This document shows, one piece after another, positions 25,611 to 34,580 of a stretch of DNA of 64,000 nt (the first letter of the stretch is position 1; every line of letters begins with the position of its first letter). The stretch spans positions 124,001-188,000 of the forward strand of contig CAWDJF010000004.1 in the NCBI GenBank assembly GCA_963802575.1. The letters run 5' to 3'. The DNA comes from DATFTE01 sp963802575. GTDB lineage: Bacteria > Acidobacteriota > Terriglobia > Terriglobales > Acidobacteriaceae. The notes beneath the pieces were generated by a model. That model worked only from the letters and a program-made list of their open reading frames with translations, did not search any database and was not told where the DNA came from. The translations under genes and the position numbers were made by a program.

Positions 25611-28600
25611 TCATTGGCCAGTTCCTGTTACCCCTATGGTTTGAAGGCCGGGGTTGGAGGAATCGGAAACAGTAATCGCGCTGCTGCGCGTGCCCACTGC
25701 GCTGGGAGTAAATGTAACCGTAAACGTACACTGCGCGTGAGCAAGCAAAGTTGATCCGCATGGCGTGGCGCCGCCGGCAGCCGCCGCGAAATCTCCATTT
25801 CCGGCAAAGGCCGGGCTAAGCGATGCGCTGAGATTGTTTGTAATCGTCACCGTCTGCGCCGCGCTCGCCGTGCCTACAGTCTGGGTACTGAAGGTCAACG
25901 ATGCAGGGGCCAGAGTGAGCGGCAGCACCGCCGTTCCTTTCACATCGAGAATCTGGGTGCCGATAGCGGCCGTGTCAGTAAGGACGACCGCACCGCTGAT
26001 GGTTCCAGACGATCCTAGTGCCGGCGTGAAGGTAATGCCCAGAGTGCAAGTGTGGCCGGCCGCGAGCACCAGATTGAGGGTGCACGGTGCGGCTCCACTG
26101 CCGGTGGCCGCAAAGTCTCCACTGGAAGTAAAGGTGGTGATCGTAAGTGAGCTGGCGCTGGCATTCTTGACCGTGACGCTCTTCGCCGCGCTTGTCGTAC
26201 CTACCGCTTGGTTGGCGAAGGTGATCGTCGCGGGAGTGAAGGTCAGCGGAGGCGTCGATCCCCCGGTGCCGGTGCCGGTTAACGAAATCAGCTGCGGGGA
26301 ATCGGATGTGCCATTGCCAATCGTGACCGCGCCATTGATCGCCCCATTTGTTGTGGGGGTGAACGTGGCCGCGATTTTGCAAGTGGCTTTCGACGCTAGC
26401 GTGGCACCGCAGGTGGTGCTGCCAGGGCTAATCGCATAAGTTCCGCTGGCTGAAAAAGAGAGGCTCACGGTGGACGATTCATTGTTGGTCAGAGTCGATG
26501 TCTTTGCGGCGCTGGTATGTCCGACGGCTACGCTTCCGAAGGAGAGCGCAGCCGGACTGAGGGAAAGGGGAAGATTTCCTGTTCCCGAGAGCGCCACGGT
26601 TTGCGGGGAGTCTGGAGCACTGTCGCCGATCGCCAACGACCCAGTGAGCGCTCCGCTCACCGATGGCGTAAACGTGACGTTCACGCTGCACGAGGCGCCG
26701 GCAGCAAGGCTCGTACCGCAGGTACTGCTGGCTACTGCGAAGTCCCCGGTCGCCGCGACCGAATTGATGGTCACGGAACTCGTGCTGTTATTCTTGAAGG
26801 TGACTGCTTTCGACGAGCTGGTCGTGTTCAACACCTGCGGGTTAAAAGCCAGGCTCGACGGCGTAGGAGTAACTGTCGGCTTGTTCGCAACGGTAAACGG
26901 TAGAGCCGCAAACGCTGCGCACGAAGCTCCCGTGGGGAAGTTTTCAACCCATACCTGGAAGGCTCCAGTCTTAGCGATTTGCGCTGCCGTGACCGTCACG
27001 CTGAGTTGGGTAGAACTGATGAATTTGACGGTGGGGAATGCCCCTGCGACCGAGACCACGCTGCTCGAAGTAAACCCTGTGCCATTGAGAGTCAAGGTAA
27101 ATGCAGATCCCCCGGGAAGAGCAGCCGCCGGGCTTAGGCTAGTCAACGAGAGTTGCGTCGTCGTGGTGCTGTAGTCCGCAGTCGCCAACGCTTCGTCGGT
27201 TACGGTAAGCGGTTCGGAGCTCGAGGTGCCCGAAAGATCGTATTGCCAGCCGGTGAACAACCAACCTGTGTTCGGCGTCTCTGTGAATGTCAATCCCTGG
27301 CCCGAGGGATAGAAGCCGTCTCCGGTGGGCGAGCCCGGAGTCACGTTGATCGAAGCGGCGCAGCTTTGGTTGGCATAATCCGTGACAAAGAATTCAGGCG
27401 TAATGCTGGCAATGTATGACGTGCCGGTCGAAGGAAGCGTGATGTTGTCGGTGGTATTGACGGTGCCGTCGCTCCACATGCTGAAGCGGTAACGGCTGTT
27501 GGAGCTATACGGGTACTCAGGTGAATCGAGATTCAGCGTGTGCGCGCTGCCGGCGATCCATCCGGAATCGTAAAAAGAAGAGAAGTTCTTCGGCGTGTAC
27601 CAGAAGCTGCCATCGGCATAGATGTAAAGATTCGAACTAAACGCATCCGGGTTGACGTCGACGGTGTATACGGGATTGGGGGAGAACTCGACGGTGGCGT
27701 TCACGTCAAGTCCAGTATCGGGCACATAGAATGTCTTCGGGTTCGCGCCCAGGCCTCCGGGGAGCCAGAACGGCGCATTGTTGAATTCGTAGAAGTTTTG
27801 TCCGCTGTTCGCCGCTGCCGTCAAAGTAACTTGCTGCCGTGCCGTATAGAACACCAGTGATGATCCCGTGTAACTCAGTGGCGCAGGGGATGGCGTGACA
27901 CTTCCGGTCCCCGCGGGAGAAACGACCGCCGCATAGGGAACCAATTGAATGAAGTTGGCCGTGTATGTAGTCACGGCGGGAGACGAAGCCGGTGAAGCCG
28001 GTTCTCCATTTCCCGGCAGAACGGTAATCGAGTGACTGCTCGATGCGGAGTCGTTCCAGCGTCCATAGGTGTAATAGAACGTTGTGGGCTGGGTGCTATT
28101 GACGATGAAGCCCGCCTGACTTTGAACGCCTGAAGGAATGTCGAGAGTGTGAGTCGAGTTCAAGGGCCAACTGAACACCTGCGGCGTAGTGACGGTAACA
28201 GTGTCGACGATGACTTGCAGACCCGGCGGATTGGTGGTGACCGTCACTGAAGTAGGAGCGTTACCGTAGAGTCGTTCGATGCCATCGATGTCGGCCGAGG
28301 TATAACCGGTAAGATTCGAAAGTGGAATCCCCGCCGGGATCGATTCGATGGCGGGTCCGCCGTTGCGCGAAAACGAGAACGCCGGATACTCCATGATCGA
28401 GGCGTAATCGAAGAGCGTGAGATCCTGGGCATTGTCGTAGATGGGATTGAAGTTCGAGATCGATCCCTTAATCAAATTGCTGTAATTCACCGAAACGAAA
28501 GTATCCCGGTCGGCGCGCGACTGCTCGTGCCACAGCCCCACGGTGTGACCCATTTCGTGAAGCACGGTTGCGAGAGCACAGCTGCCGGAACCGCCGACCT

Positions 28601-29066
28601 GTTGCTCGCCGCCGGCACGTCCGACGATGGCATCGCAAACCCCGCTGAAGTCGTTGGGGTTGAAGTTGAAATCGACATAGTCGGTTTGCGTGGTGCGAGG
28701 GACGAACTGAATGTTCGCGAAGGTGCTGTTGAACTGGGCGATCGCTGCATTGAGGTTCGTCAGGTCGCCGGATGCGGGATCGATGATGTAAGGAACCTGA
28801 AATTGATTGCCAACCTTGGGCCAAAGATATTGAGAATAGGTGACGCCAATCGAAGGGGGGAGAGGGCGCTGCGGATCGATGGGGTAAACCTTCTCGAGAC
28901 TGATATCTCCCTGAAAAATTGCTTTGCCATGCGACAGCGTGTAAGTGACGGGCATGCCGCGATAAATACCGTGACGGACCTGCTGTGCAGCGGCAGGACT
29001 TACTGCGAAGATCAGGAAACAGACGGGAACTAGAAATAGAAGGCCGCGCAGAGTCTTCAACGACAC
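25611..29066 (-). CDS. Secreted astacin-like metalloprotease with choice-of-anchor D repeats
   Basis: A 1151-residue secreted protein. Signal peptide (LLFLVPVCFLIFAVSPAAAQ), then an astacin (M12A) domain with zinc site HEMGHTVGLWHEQSRADRD (first His about residue 170) and Met-turn SIMEYPAFSF. The middle has beta-sandwich sequence with PPGLQVIVD and an IPT-like segment, followed by four repeats of about 100-110 residues of choice-of-anchor D type (LAFNPQVLNTTSSS, LSFGSVAVGHTS, ITFANQAVGTTS, LTFSTQTVGTAS), each with one Cys pair about ten residues apart. It ends without a membrane anchor or sorting signal. GTG 29066 is chosen because GGAGG lies seven bases upstream; that site is inside a perfect hairpin. 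Extracellular protein degradation is inferred. Confidence 0.92.
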   Translation of the reverse strand: MSLKTLRGLLFLVPVCFLIFAVSPAAAQQVRHGIYRGMPVTYTLSHGKAIFQGDISLEKVYPIDPQRPLPPSIGVTYSQYLWPKVGNQFQVPYIIDPASGDLTNLNAAIAQFNSTFANIQFVPRTTQTDYVDFNFNPNDFSGVCDAIVGRAGGEQQVGGSGSCALATVLHEMGHTVGLWHEQSRADRDTFVSVNYSNLIKGSISNFNPIYDNAQDLTLFDYASIMEYPAFSFSRNGGPAIESIPAGIPLSNLTGYTSADIDGIERLYGNAPTSVTVTTNPPGLQVIVDTVTVTTPQVFSWPLNSTHTLDIPSGVQSQAGFIVNSTQPTTFYYTYGRWNDSASSSHSITVLPGNGEPASPASSPAVTTYTANFIQLVPYAAVVSPAGTGSVTPSPAPLSYTGSSLVFYTARQQVTLTAAANSGQNFYEFNNAPFWLPGGLGANPKTFYVPDTGLDVNATVEFSPNPVYTVDVNPDAFSSNLYIYADGSFWYTPKNFSSFYDSGWIAGSAHTLNLDSPEYPYSSNSRYRFSMWSDGTVNTTDNITLPSTGTSYIASITPEFFVTDYANQSCAASINVTPGSPTGDGFYPSGQGLTFTETPNTGWLFTGWQYDLSGTSSSEPLTVTDEALATADYSTTTTQLSLTSLSPAAALPGGSAFTLTLNGTGFTSSSVVSVAGAFPTVKFISSTQLSVTVTAAQIAKTGAFQVWVENFPTGASCAAFAALPFTVANKPTVTPTPSSLAFNPQVLNTTSSSKAVTFKNNSTSSVTINSVAATGDFAVASSTCGTSLAAGASCSVNVTFTPSVSGALTGSLAIGDSAPDSPQTVALSGTGNLPLSLSPAALSFGSVAVGHTSAAKTSTLTNNESSTVSLSFSASGTYAISPGSTTCGATLASKATCKIAATFTPTTNGAINGAVTIGNGTSDSPQLISLTGTGTGGSTPPLTFTPATITFANQAVGTTSAAKSVTVKNASASSLTITTFTSSGDFAATGSGAAPCTLNLVLAAGHTCTLGITFTPALGSSGTISGAVVLTDTAAIGTQILDVKGTAVLPLTLAPASLTFSTQTVGTASAAQTVTITNNLSASLSPAFAGNGDFAAAAGGATPCGSTLLAHAQCTFTVTFTPSAVGTRSSAITVSDSSNPGLQTIGVTGTGQ

Positions 29067-29068
29067 GG

Positions 29069-29145
29069 AAAAACCTCCAAGAGCACTTGGAGGGAGGGCT
29101 TTTGGCGGGCGTTCAGCTCCAGCAGCTGAGCGCAAACGGCCAAAG
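29069..29145 (-). promoter_or_regulatory. Structured 5' leader with sequestered ribosome site
   Basis: On the minus strand, CCTCCAAG pairs perfectly with CTTGGAGG (29074-29093) around a four-base loop; the 3' arm contains the GGAGG of the astacin gene and is followed by five T residues. Just upstream a second stem pairs GCCAAA with TTTGGC (outer) and AGCTGA with TCAGCT (inner). The pair could work as terminator/anti-terminator or as a translational switch. No known riboswitch consensus was recognised. Confidence 0.6.
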
Positions 29146-29240
29146 GAGTCTCGCCTGTCCCCTGGGGAATGTCAAGGCATGAGGAAATGTCCAGGTGCGG
29201 TTCCGGGGCGCGTGGCGCAAAAAACCAGATGCCGCTCGAA

Positions 29241-29246
29241 TATAAT
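29241..29246 (+). promoter_or_regulatory. Candidate -10 box for methyltransferase operon
   Basis: A perfect TATAAT ends 18 bases before the ATG at 29265, so transcripts would have a very short leader. No clear -35 hexamer is visible. Confidence 0.4.
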
Positions 29247-29264
29247 TTAAGCAGAACGACTTCA

Positions 29265-30092
29265 ATGAAGATGACTGCCAAGGCCGACGCTGAACGCTTC
29301 CATGCCGGCGCGAATCAATACGCAGCTTACCTTGAGACGCCCGAGGGACGGTTGCGGTCGGACTTGACGTTTGCCAACCTTCAGGACTTTCTTGCCACGC
29401 GACAGCACAAAAAATCGTTGTGCGCTCTTGATCTCGGATGCGGAACGGGCGCGACAGGAATTCGCCTGGCGCGACTTGGCCTTCACGTCACGCTGCTCGA
29501 TTCTTCGGAAGTGATGCTGAAGATCGCGAAGCGCGCGGCGAGGGAACCTGACGTTACTGAGAAGATTGCACTGGTACAAGGTGATGCTGCACGGCTGGCG
29601 AGCTTGTTTCCGGCTGGATCGTTCGACGTCATTGTTTGCCACAACGTCCTCGAATATGTCGACGACCCCGGCTCCGTGTTACGCGGTGCGGCTCGCGGGT
29701 TGCGAGATGCCTCCGCGATACTGTCGGTCCTCGTGCGAAACCAGGCAGGCGAGGTATTCAAGGCTGCGATCCAGTCGGGGGATTTGGGTGCGGCGGAAAA
29801 TGGTCTTACGGCTGAGTGGGGACAAGAATCTCTTTACGGAGGCAGGACGCGGCTGTTTAGGTCAGACAGCCTACGACACATGCTGAAAGCGCAGTCGCTG
29901 CAAGTGATTGCCGAGCGGGGTGTGCGCGTCGTGACGGATTATTTGCCGCCATCGGTTTCTCGCAGCGCTGAGTATGATCGGATTCTGGAACTGGAGCGCA
30001 AGTTGGGGAGCCGTCCAGAGTTTGCTGCGGTCGCGCGTTACACACACTGCTTGGCACGTCGACCAGATCCGGTGATTGGGGATCGTGTGTGA
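29265..30092 (+). CDS. SAM-dependent methyltransferase, CmoM/SmtA-like
   Basis: A class I methyltransferase of 275 residues. Motif I is ALDLGCGTGATGIRLA, the acidic end of strand 2 is VTLLDSSEVML, and the motif IV region is FDVIVCHNVLEYVDDP. The C-terminal part reads ERGVRVVTDYLPP, then LELERKLGSRPEF and VARYTHCLARR, which resembles the end of E. coli CmoM (SmtA), the enzyme that methylates carboxymethoxyuridine in tRNA. The gene overlaps the next one by four bases (GTGA), so the product is likely linked functionally to a radical SAM enzyme. Start 29265 is tentative; ATG 29271 also possible. tRNA modification is one reading; methylation of a small molecule or peptide with the rSAM partner is another. 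Confidence 0.8.
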   Translation: MKMTAKADAERFHAGANQYAAYLETPEGRLRSDLTFANLQDFLATRQHKKSLCALDLGCGTGATGIRLARLGLHVTLLDSSEVMLKIAKRAAREPDVTEKIALVQGDAARLASLFPAGSFDVIVCHNVLEYVDDPGSVLRGAARGLRDASAILSVLVRNQAGEVFKAAIQSGDLGAAENGLTAEWGQESLYGGRTRLFRSDSLRHMLKAQSLQVIAERGVRVVTDYLPPSVSRSAEYDRILELERKLGSRPEFAAVARYTHCLARRPDPVIGDRV

Positions 30093-31135
30093 ACGACGTA
30101 AAGGCACCTGACGCCGTTATTTCGCTCGGGCTCGGGCTCACCAACGAATGCAACCTCTCCTGCTCATTCTGCTACCGCGATCCAACCCGCACCGATCGCC
30201 TTTCTCTGGATCAAGTGAAGTCCGTCATGGAACGACTCCCGATCCGTTCGGTGAATCTGGGCACGGGTGAGAACGGCATGCATCCAGAGTTCAAAGCGAT
30301 TCTGGCGTACCTGCGCGAGAAACCCGTCAAGCTTACGATTACTTCGAATGGCCATAGCGTTGCGGTGTTGGGAGACGAAGAGTTGCGAGCCTTCCACGAT
30401 ATTGAGTTTTCTCTCGATTACCCGACGCAAACGGAACAGGATGCGCAGCGGGGAAACGGCAATTGGGATCTGATCCACAGGCAAGCGGAACGCTGCGGGA
30501 GACTGGGCGTGCCTGTAACCGTCGTTGCCGTGATGATGAAAGCGAACTACTTGCGTCTGGCGGAGGTCGCTCGAGTCGCCAAGCGGTTTGACGCTCCTCT
30601 GCGAGTGAACGTGTACCAGTCGGTGCGATCCGATATCTATGCGCTTTCCTACGAAGAGTATTGGGAGGGGTTCCAGCATCTCTTTGCGGAAACGGATGTG
30701 ATCGCGATCGGTGAGCCGTTAGTTCGCGCGATGGTGGGCCTCCCGCCGCTCCCAGGTGGATGTGGCGTAAGCACTGTGAGAGTTACGCCGCGCGCCACCA
30801 CCCAACCCTGCGTTTATTGGCCAGGACGGGGAGAACCGTTGTCGGATCTTATCTCGATGGGACTCAACATTCTGGATTCCGCGCCCTTCGAGCAGGCTCG
30901 CACCCTTCCCGAGGCGTGCCAGGCTTGCGAGTTCCGGGAGACATGCCATGGTGGCTGCGCCGGGCGCCGACGGTTGCAAGGAGCCCTGCTGCAGCCTGAC
31001 TACTACTGTCCGATCGTTCGCGGAGAACGCCGCAACTTGCAGGTCCGCATGGCCGCTACCCGCGACCTACCTAAGCTGAGCAGTTCCTGCACTACCGTCG
31101 TGATCGCCAGGGATCTGCGGAAAGACAACAAGTAG
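30089..31135 (+). CDS. Radical SAM/SPASM-domain protein
   Basis: A 348-residue radical SAM enzyme. The cluster-binding motif is C21-x3-C25-x2-C28 (CNLSCSFCYRD), followed by LGTGENGMHPEF as the SAM-binding GGE-like region. The C-terminus has seven cysteines (225, 241, 277, 280, 286, 290, 307) in the SPASM pattern CX2CX5CX3C, for auxiliary iron-sulfur clusters. SPASM enzymes mature peptides or modify small molecules such as in PQQ or heme pathways. GTG 30089 overlaps the methyltransferase stop, so the two genes are translationally coupled. No short precursor-peptide gene is seen beside it. An aminotransferase converges on it from the other side. Substrate unknown. Confidence 0.88.
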   Translation: MNDVKAPDAVISLGLGLTNECNLSCSFCYRDPTRTDRLSLDQVKSVMERLPIRSVNLGTGENGMHPEFKAILAYLREKPVKLTITSNGHSVAVLGDEELRAFHDIEFSLDYPTQTEQDAQRGNGNWDLIHRQAERCGRLGVPVTVVAVMMKANYLRLAEVARVAKRFDAPLRVNVYQSVRSDIYALSYEEYWEGFQHLFAETDVIAIGEPLVRAMVGLPPLPGGCGVSTVRVTPRATTQPCVYWPGRGEPLSDLISMGLNILDSAPFEQARTLPEACQACEFRETCHGGCAGRRRLQGALLQPDYYCPIVRGERRNLQVRMAATRDLPKLSSSCTTVVIARDLRKDNK

Positions 31136-31158
31136 CACTGCTAATCACGCCGCTCGCG

Positions 31159-32283
31159 TCATGCTGTAACCATCTTCGCGGACCAGCTCTTTACGAAGGC
31201 TCCGAAGCGGTCGAGCGCCTTGGAGAAATTATCTCCAGCGGCTGCAAAGCCCAGACGGAAGTGCGAGGGTACATCGAAGCAATCGCCGGGAGCCAGCAGG
31301 ATTCCGTGCTCGGTGGCGGCCCGACAGAACGGGCGGTCGTTCTCTCCACTCACCAACCAGGGGAACGCGGTCATGCCGCCTTGTGGTGGAATCCAGCCGA
31401 GTACGTCGCGATGATCCGCCATGAAGCGCTCGAGGAGCTTGAGGTTTCGGGTGGCAGCTTCCTGAGTCTTGCCGAGCACGACGTCACGTTTGCGGATTGC
31501 GATTTCCGAAAGAATTTCTCCGGTGGTGGTGTTTGAGATCGAGAAGTAGGCGCGCGCGTTCCAGTATTGCTGGCGGCGCCGGGCATCGTGCTCGACCATC
31601 CATCCCGTGCGCACGCCGGCAATCGAAAATGCCTTCGACAGGTCGGAGATCACGGTAGCGTGCGGCAGGCGCGCCGCCGATTTCGTTCGTCTTCCGTGAT
31701 AGATGGGATGGTAGACCTCATCGCTCACCAGCTGGATTCCGCGCTCAGCGGTGAACGCGTGCAAGGCTTCCATTTCGTCGTCGCTGATAGTCGCGCCCGT
31801 GGGATTGTGCGGGCTGTTGACCAGGATGAGCTTGGTCTTCGAGTCGGCGAGCCGCTTGATCTCGTCGGGATCAATGCGGAAACCGTTCTCGCGGCGCACG
31901 CGATAGAAGCGGGTTTCCAGGCCAAGAGATTCCGGAAGCGCCGAGAAAGTAGTGAATCCGGGCAGCGGAATGATGACATTCGCGCCGGGCTCTGCCGCCA
32001 GCCACATCAGTGCGACCAGGGCCTCGGAGGCGCCGGTCACGATTTGGATGGCCTCGACCGGAACACCCTGCATTTCAGCGATCGCCTCACGCAGACTGTC
32101 GGCGCCGGCCGGGCGGCCGTAGACCAGCTTATGATTCAGGAAGCGGTGGCGCGTTTCGTCGGCGGCGAGGGCGAGGATGTCGTTTACCGTCCACGCTGGT
32201 CCGGTGCTCGCAGCGAGATTGAATTCTATGTTGTGTTCGAATTGGTCGAGCCAGACATCGAGCAGGAAGGGCTTGAGTTGCAT
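31159..32283 (-). CDS. Class I/II aminotransferase (PLP-dependent)
   Basis: A 374-residue PLP enzyme of fold type I. VTGASEALVALMWLA and NSPHNPTGATIS mark the cofactor site; the PLP lysine is in SDLSKAFSIAGVRTGW, and VSDEVYHPIYHG holds the conserved Asp and Tyr. The C-terminal HFRLGFAAAG supplies the substrate-binding Arg. Full length for the family. It is convergent with the radical SAM gene (23 bp between stops). Substrate cannot be told; a role with the methyltransferase-rSAM pair is only a possibility. Confidence 0.9.
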   Translation of the reverse strand: MQLKPFLLDVWLDQFEHNIEFNLAASTGPAWTVNDILALAADETRHRFLNHKLVYGRPAGADSLREAIAEMQGVPVEAIQIVTGASEALVALMWLAAEPGANVIIPLPGFTTFSALPESLGLETRFYRVRRENGFRIDPDEIKRLADSKTKLILVNSPHNPTGATISDDEMEALHAFTAERGIQLVSDEVYHPIYHGRRTKSAARLPHATVISDLSKAFSIAGVRTGWMVEHDARRRQQYWNARAYFSISNTTTGEILSEIAIRKRDVVLGKTQEAATRNLKLLERFMADHRDVLGWIPPQGGMTAFPWLVSGENDRPFCRAATEHGILLAPGDCFDVPSHFRLGFAAAGDNFSKALDRFGAFVKSWSAKMVTA

Positions 32284-32416
32284 GCGAGCACCTCTGGGAA
32301 GAAATCGGCTCCTGCTATAGATTCCGCCCGTCGGCGCACGGATGATTTTTTAGTTACGAGCCACGAGAATCCACGGCACAACCAGAGCTCATTGCCTAAA
32401 GCGTGCAGTAAAATGT

Positions 32417-32442
32417 CACGACACCGCGAAAGCGGTGTCGTG
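32417..32442 (-). terminator. Perfect GAAA-loop hairpin, probable terminator
   Basis: CACGACACCGC and GCGGTGTCGTG form an 11-bp perfect stem with a GAAA (plus strand) loop. It lies 38 bp downstream of the minus-strand secreted protein gene; ACATTTTA follows on that strand, only a weak T tract. Confidence 0.6.
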
Positions 32443-32479
32443 ATATAGCACATGCCTTCCTATGCAAACTGCAGGTCGT

Positions 32480-33208
32480 TTATTTTGCGTCCATCCAGGT
32501 ATCGGACCCCGCTAGCTTGACTGCCACGTCAGAAATGGAGATATGCAGAGGCTTGCCGTCCGCCGTCCCGCGGTGCTCGGTTGAGACAAGCAGAGGACCT
32601 GCCTTCTTGTAGCCCGCCCAGGTTGCCTTGACGAGGCTCGGCTTCTTAGTCCCACCATGATGGAAGACAAGGTATTCAACGCGGTGGTCTTTGCCGACGT
32701 AGAGTTCCCAGGTGTCGCCGGGCGTGTAACCGCCGGCTTCCGCGGGATACTTCACCGAGACCAACTCGGCCGAACCGGCGCCAGTTGGCAGTTTCTGCAT
32801 ACCTTGATCAGTCACAGTGGCGCTGGTGTCCCAGTAAGCATGGAAGGGGAACAGCACCCAATAGTTGTCGTTAACGAAAGCCGGCTCAACTTCGTTCTTC
32901 ACGTTGTCGGGTGCGCTGCTTAACTCGGAGCGCATATAGGTGACCTTGACCGGCTTGCCGTCTTTATCCGTGCTTTCATAGGAGACCTTGCCGGTCTTCG
33001 GCTCCCACTCCCACTTGTGAGCAACTTTAAAGAGCCCGGGGATTTCCCCGTTCCAGGTGTAGCGGATCGCATCAATTTGCCCGAACGAATCAATGCCATA
33101 GGTCTTGGCAATCTCTTCGATGATTGGCGGGCGATTCTGTGCCCACGAGCTTGCAGCTACGATCAGGAGCCCCACAGCCAGAAGATTGATACGGCTTGCG
33201 TTTGTCAT
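32480..33208 (-). CDS. Secreted hypothetical protein
   Basis: A 242-residue exported protein with signal peptide NLLAVGLLIVAASSWAQ. The mature part has IDAIRYTWNGEIPGLFKVAH, WEWEPKTGKVSYE, WVLFPFHAYWDTS and GDTWELYVGKDHRVEYLVFHH, rich in aromatic residues and beta-strand-like. I recall similar secreted proteins without assigned function in Acidobacteria and Bacteroidetes. Start ATG 33208 has GAGGAG upstream. It may be followed by a hairpin terminator. Periplasmic binding or lipid-related roles are conceivable but not supported. Confidence 0.8.
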   Translation of the reverse strand: MTNASRINLLAVGLLIVAASSWAQNRPPIIEEIAKTYGIDSFGQIDAIRYTWNGEIPGLFKVAHKWEWEPKTGKVSYESTDKDGKPVKVTYMRSELSSAPDNVKNEVEPAFVNDNYWVLFPFHAYWDTSATVTDQGMQKLPTGAGSAELVSVKYPAEAGGYTPGDTWELYVGKDHRVEYLVFHHGGTKKPSLVKATWAGYKKAGPLLVSTEHRGTADGKPLHISISDVAVKLAGSDTWMDAK

Positions 33209-33290
33209 GAAGTTCGCTCCTCGGTGAATTGAACGAATGCAGAGTTGGATGACCAGCAAGGGCTTTGGATTCATGAATCGCCCTGGACAA

Positions 33291-34580
33291 TTAATCCGTT
33301 GAGTTTCGGGTTACCACCGGGCGTTTGAACCGGCGAAACCCAATCATTGCGGCAGCGGTTGCCACTGCTCCATATTCCAGCAGCATCACCCATCCCGGAA
33401 CCAGCCACGGACGGCCCAACGCGCGCAAATGCCAAACATAGTAGGTCGGAATGATGCTGACGGTCCAGATAATGATCGGCACCGTCGAGGCGGACCGCAT
33501 GAACGGCAGCAGCCAGAGAAGGTACCAAGGATAGACGACCGGTGCACACAGAAGTGACACCGTCATCGGCCATGCCAATGCATCCGACGAGAATTCCGGC
33601 CCCTTCCGCATCAGCCAGATTGTGGTAAGAAAGCCAACGAGGACGGCAATGCCGGCCGCGATCTGCGGAGAGGCGAAGCGCTCGAGCACTGCGAACACCG
33701 GATCATTAAACCGAAAGCTTTGTACGTAGGTGCCGAGCGAGCCAATTGGAATCCGCCCGTGGTTGAGGAAGGGTACGTATAAGAGTACGACCATGGCCGC
33801 CGCCAGCGCGGCATCACGCACACGAACCCGCTTCCAATAGAGGGGCAGCAATACGACCGGAAGCAATTTCACAGCAACCGCCATCCCAAATGCCAAGGCT
33901 GCTACCGGACGCCATCGCCTTGCAAGCGCGGCGACAGACACCAACAACAGCAGCACGCCCACAATATCGATGTGACCGCTGCCCGCCACTTCTATCGCCA
34001 GCAGCGGGTTCCAGGCATAAGCCAAGACCCAATGTGCTCCTCGCCCGCTATTTTTTAGAATGTCGAGCAACACGAAAACGATGACCAAGTCGCAAAGTAC
34101 AAATGCTACTTTCAACGCAAAGATGGACTCGTGAATCGCGGTTACAGAGCGGAAGAAAAGCTGGGCTCCCGCTGGATACGGGCTAGGCAAATATGGATTG
34201 TTCAGCGTGCGGGTCTCGGGGGTGTGCAATGCGGCAAGGGCAGGGTCGCTGGGAACGACAACATAAGGGTTGTAGCCGAGCCGCTGCACGCGGCCATCCC
34301 AAAGATAGCGATGAATGTCATCATCCGTGCCGGGCGGCCTCATCAGGAAGGCAAGATGCCACAGCGCAGCGAACACCAGCCCCGTGACGATGACGCGACG
34401 CGGAAATCGCGAGGTGACAAAGAACTCACGGACCCCGAAGAGATACGCGACGCCAGCAATCCCCAGCGGTACAAGGAAAGACGGCGCACCCATGCTGCTG
34501 AAGCTGCGTGAGCAAATCGTCAGCGCTACCAGCATAATGGCGCCGATCCCGTAGACCCTGTGGGATGGCGCGAGCGTCAC
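33291..34580 (-). CDS. GT-C-fold polyprenol-phosphate sugar transferase (GT87-like)
   Basis: A 429-residue membrane protein with about 11-12 helices. After the first helices the loop reads MRPPGTDDDIHRYLWDGR and LGYNPYVVVPSD, a typical acidic GT-C catalytic loop followed by a YNPY motif seen in GT87 polyprenol-phosphate mannosyltransferases. Later LAVKLLPVVLLPLYW and AWNPLLAIEVAGSGH fit the same group. It should add a sugar from a lipid-linked donor on the outer side of the inner membrane. GTG 34580 overlaps the TGA of the gene upstream by four bases, so both are one operon with the next glycosyl-type gene. Confidence 0.85.
   Translation of the reverse strand: MTLAPSHRVYGIGAIMLVALTICSRSFSSMGAPSFLVPLGIAGVAYLFGVREFFVTSRFPRRVIVTGLVFAALWHLAFLMRPPGTDDDIHRYLWDGRVQRLGYNPYVVVPSDPALAALHTPETRTLNNPYLPSPYPAGAQLFFRSVTAIHESIFALKVAFVLCDLVIVFVLLDILKNSGRGAHWVLAYAWNPLLAIEVAGSGHIDIVGVLLLLVSVAALARRWRPVAALAFGMAVAVKLLPVVLLPLYWKRVRVRDAALAAAMVVLLYVPFLNHGRIPIGSLGTYVQSFRFNDPVFAVLERFASPQIAAGIAVLVGFLTTIWLMRKGPEFSSDALAWPMTVSLLCAPVVYPWYLLWLLPFMRSASTVPIIIWTVSIIPTYYVWHLRALGRPWLVPGWVMLLEYGAVATAAAMIGFRRFKRPVVTRNSTD

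Noticed and set aside
25765..27174. Long plus-strand frames with hydrophobic look
   Set aside because: They are antisense to the choice-of-anchor repeats of the astacin gene; the Ala/Val-rich translation mirrors Ser/Thr-rich repeats.
29069..29145. Cyclic-di-GMP or other known riboswitch
   Set aside because: I compared the leader with remembered consensus sequences of c-di-GMP-I and II and found no match; kept only as an unassigned structured leader.
31567..32448. 293-codon plus-strand frame
   Set aside because: Antisense to the aminotransferase, whose PLP motifs are on the minus strand.
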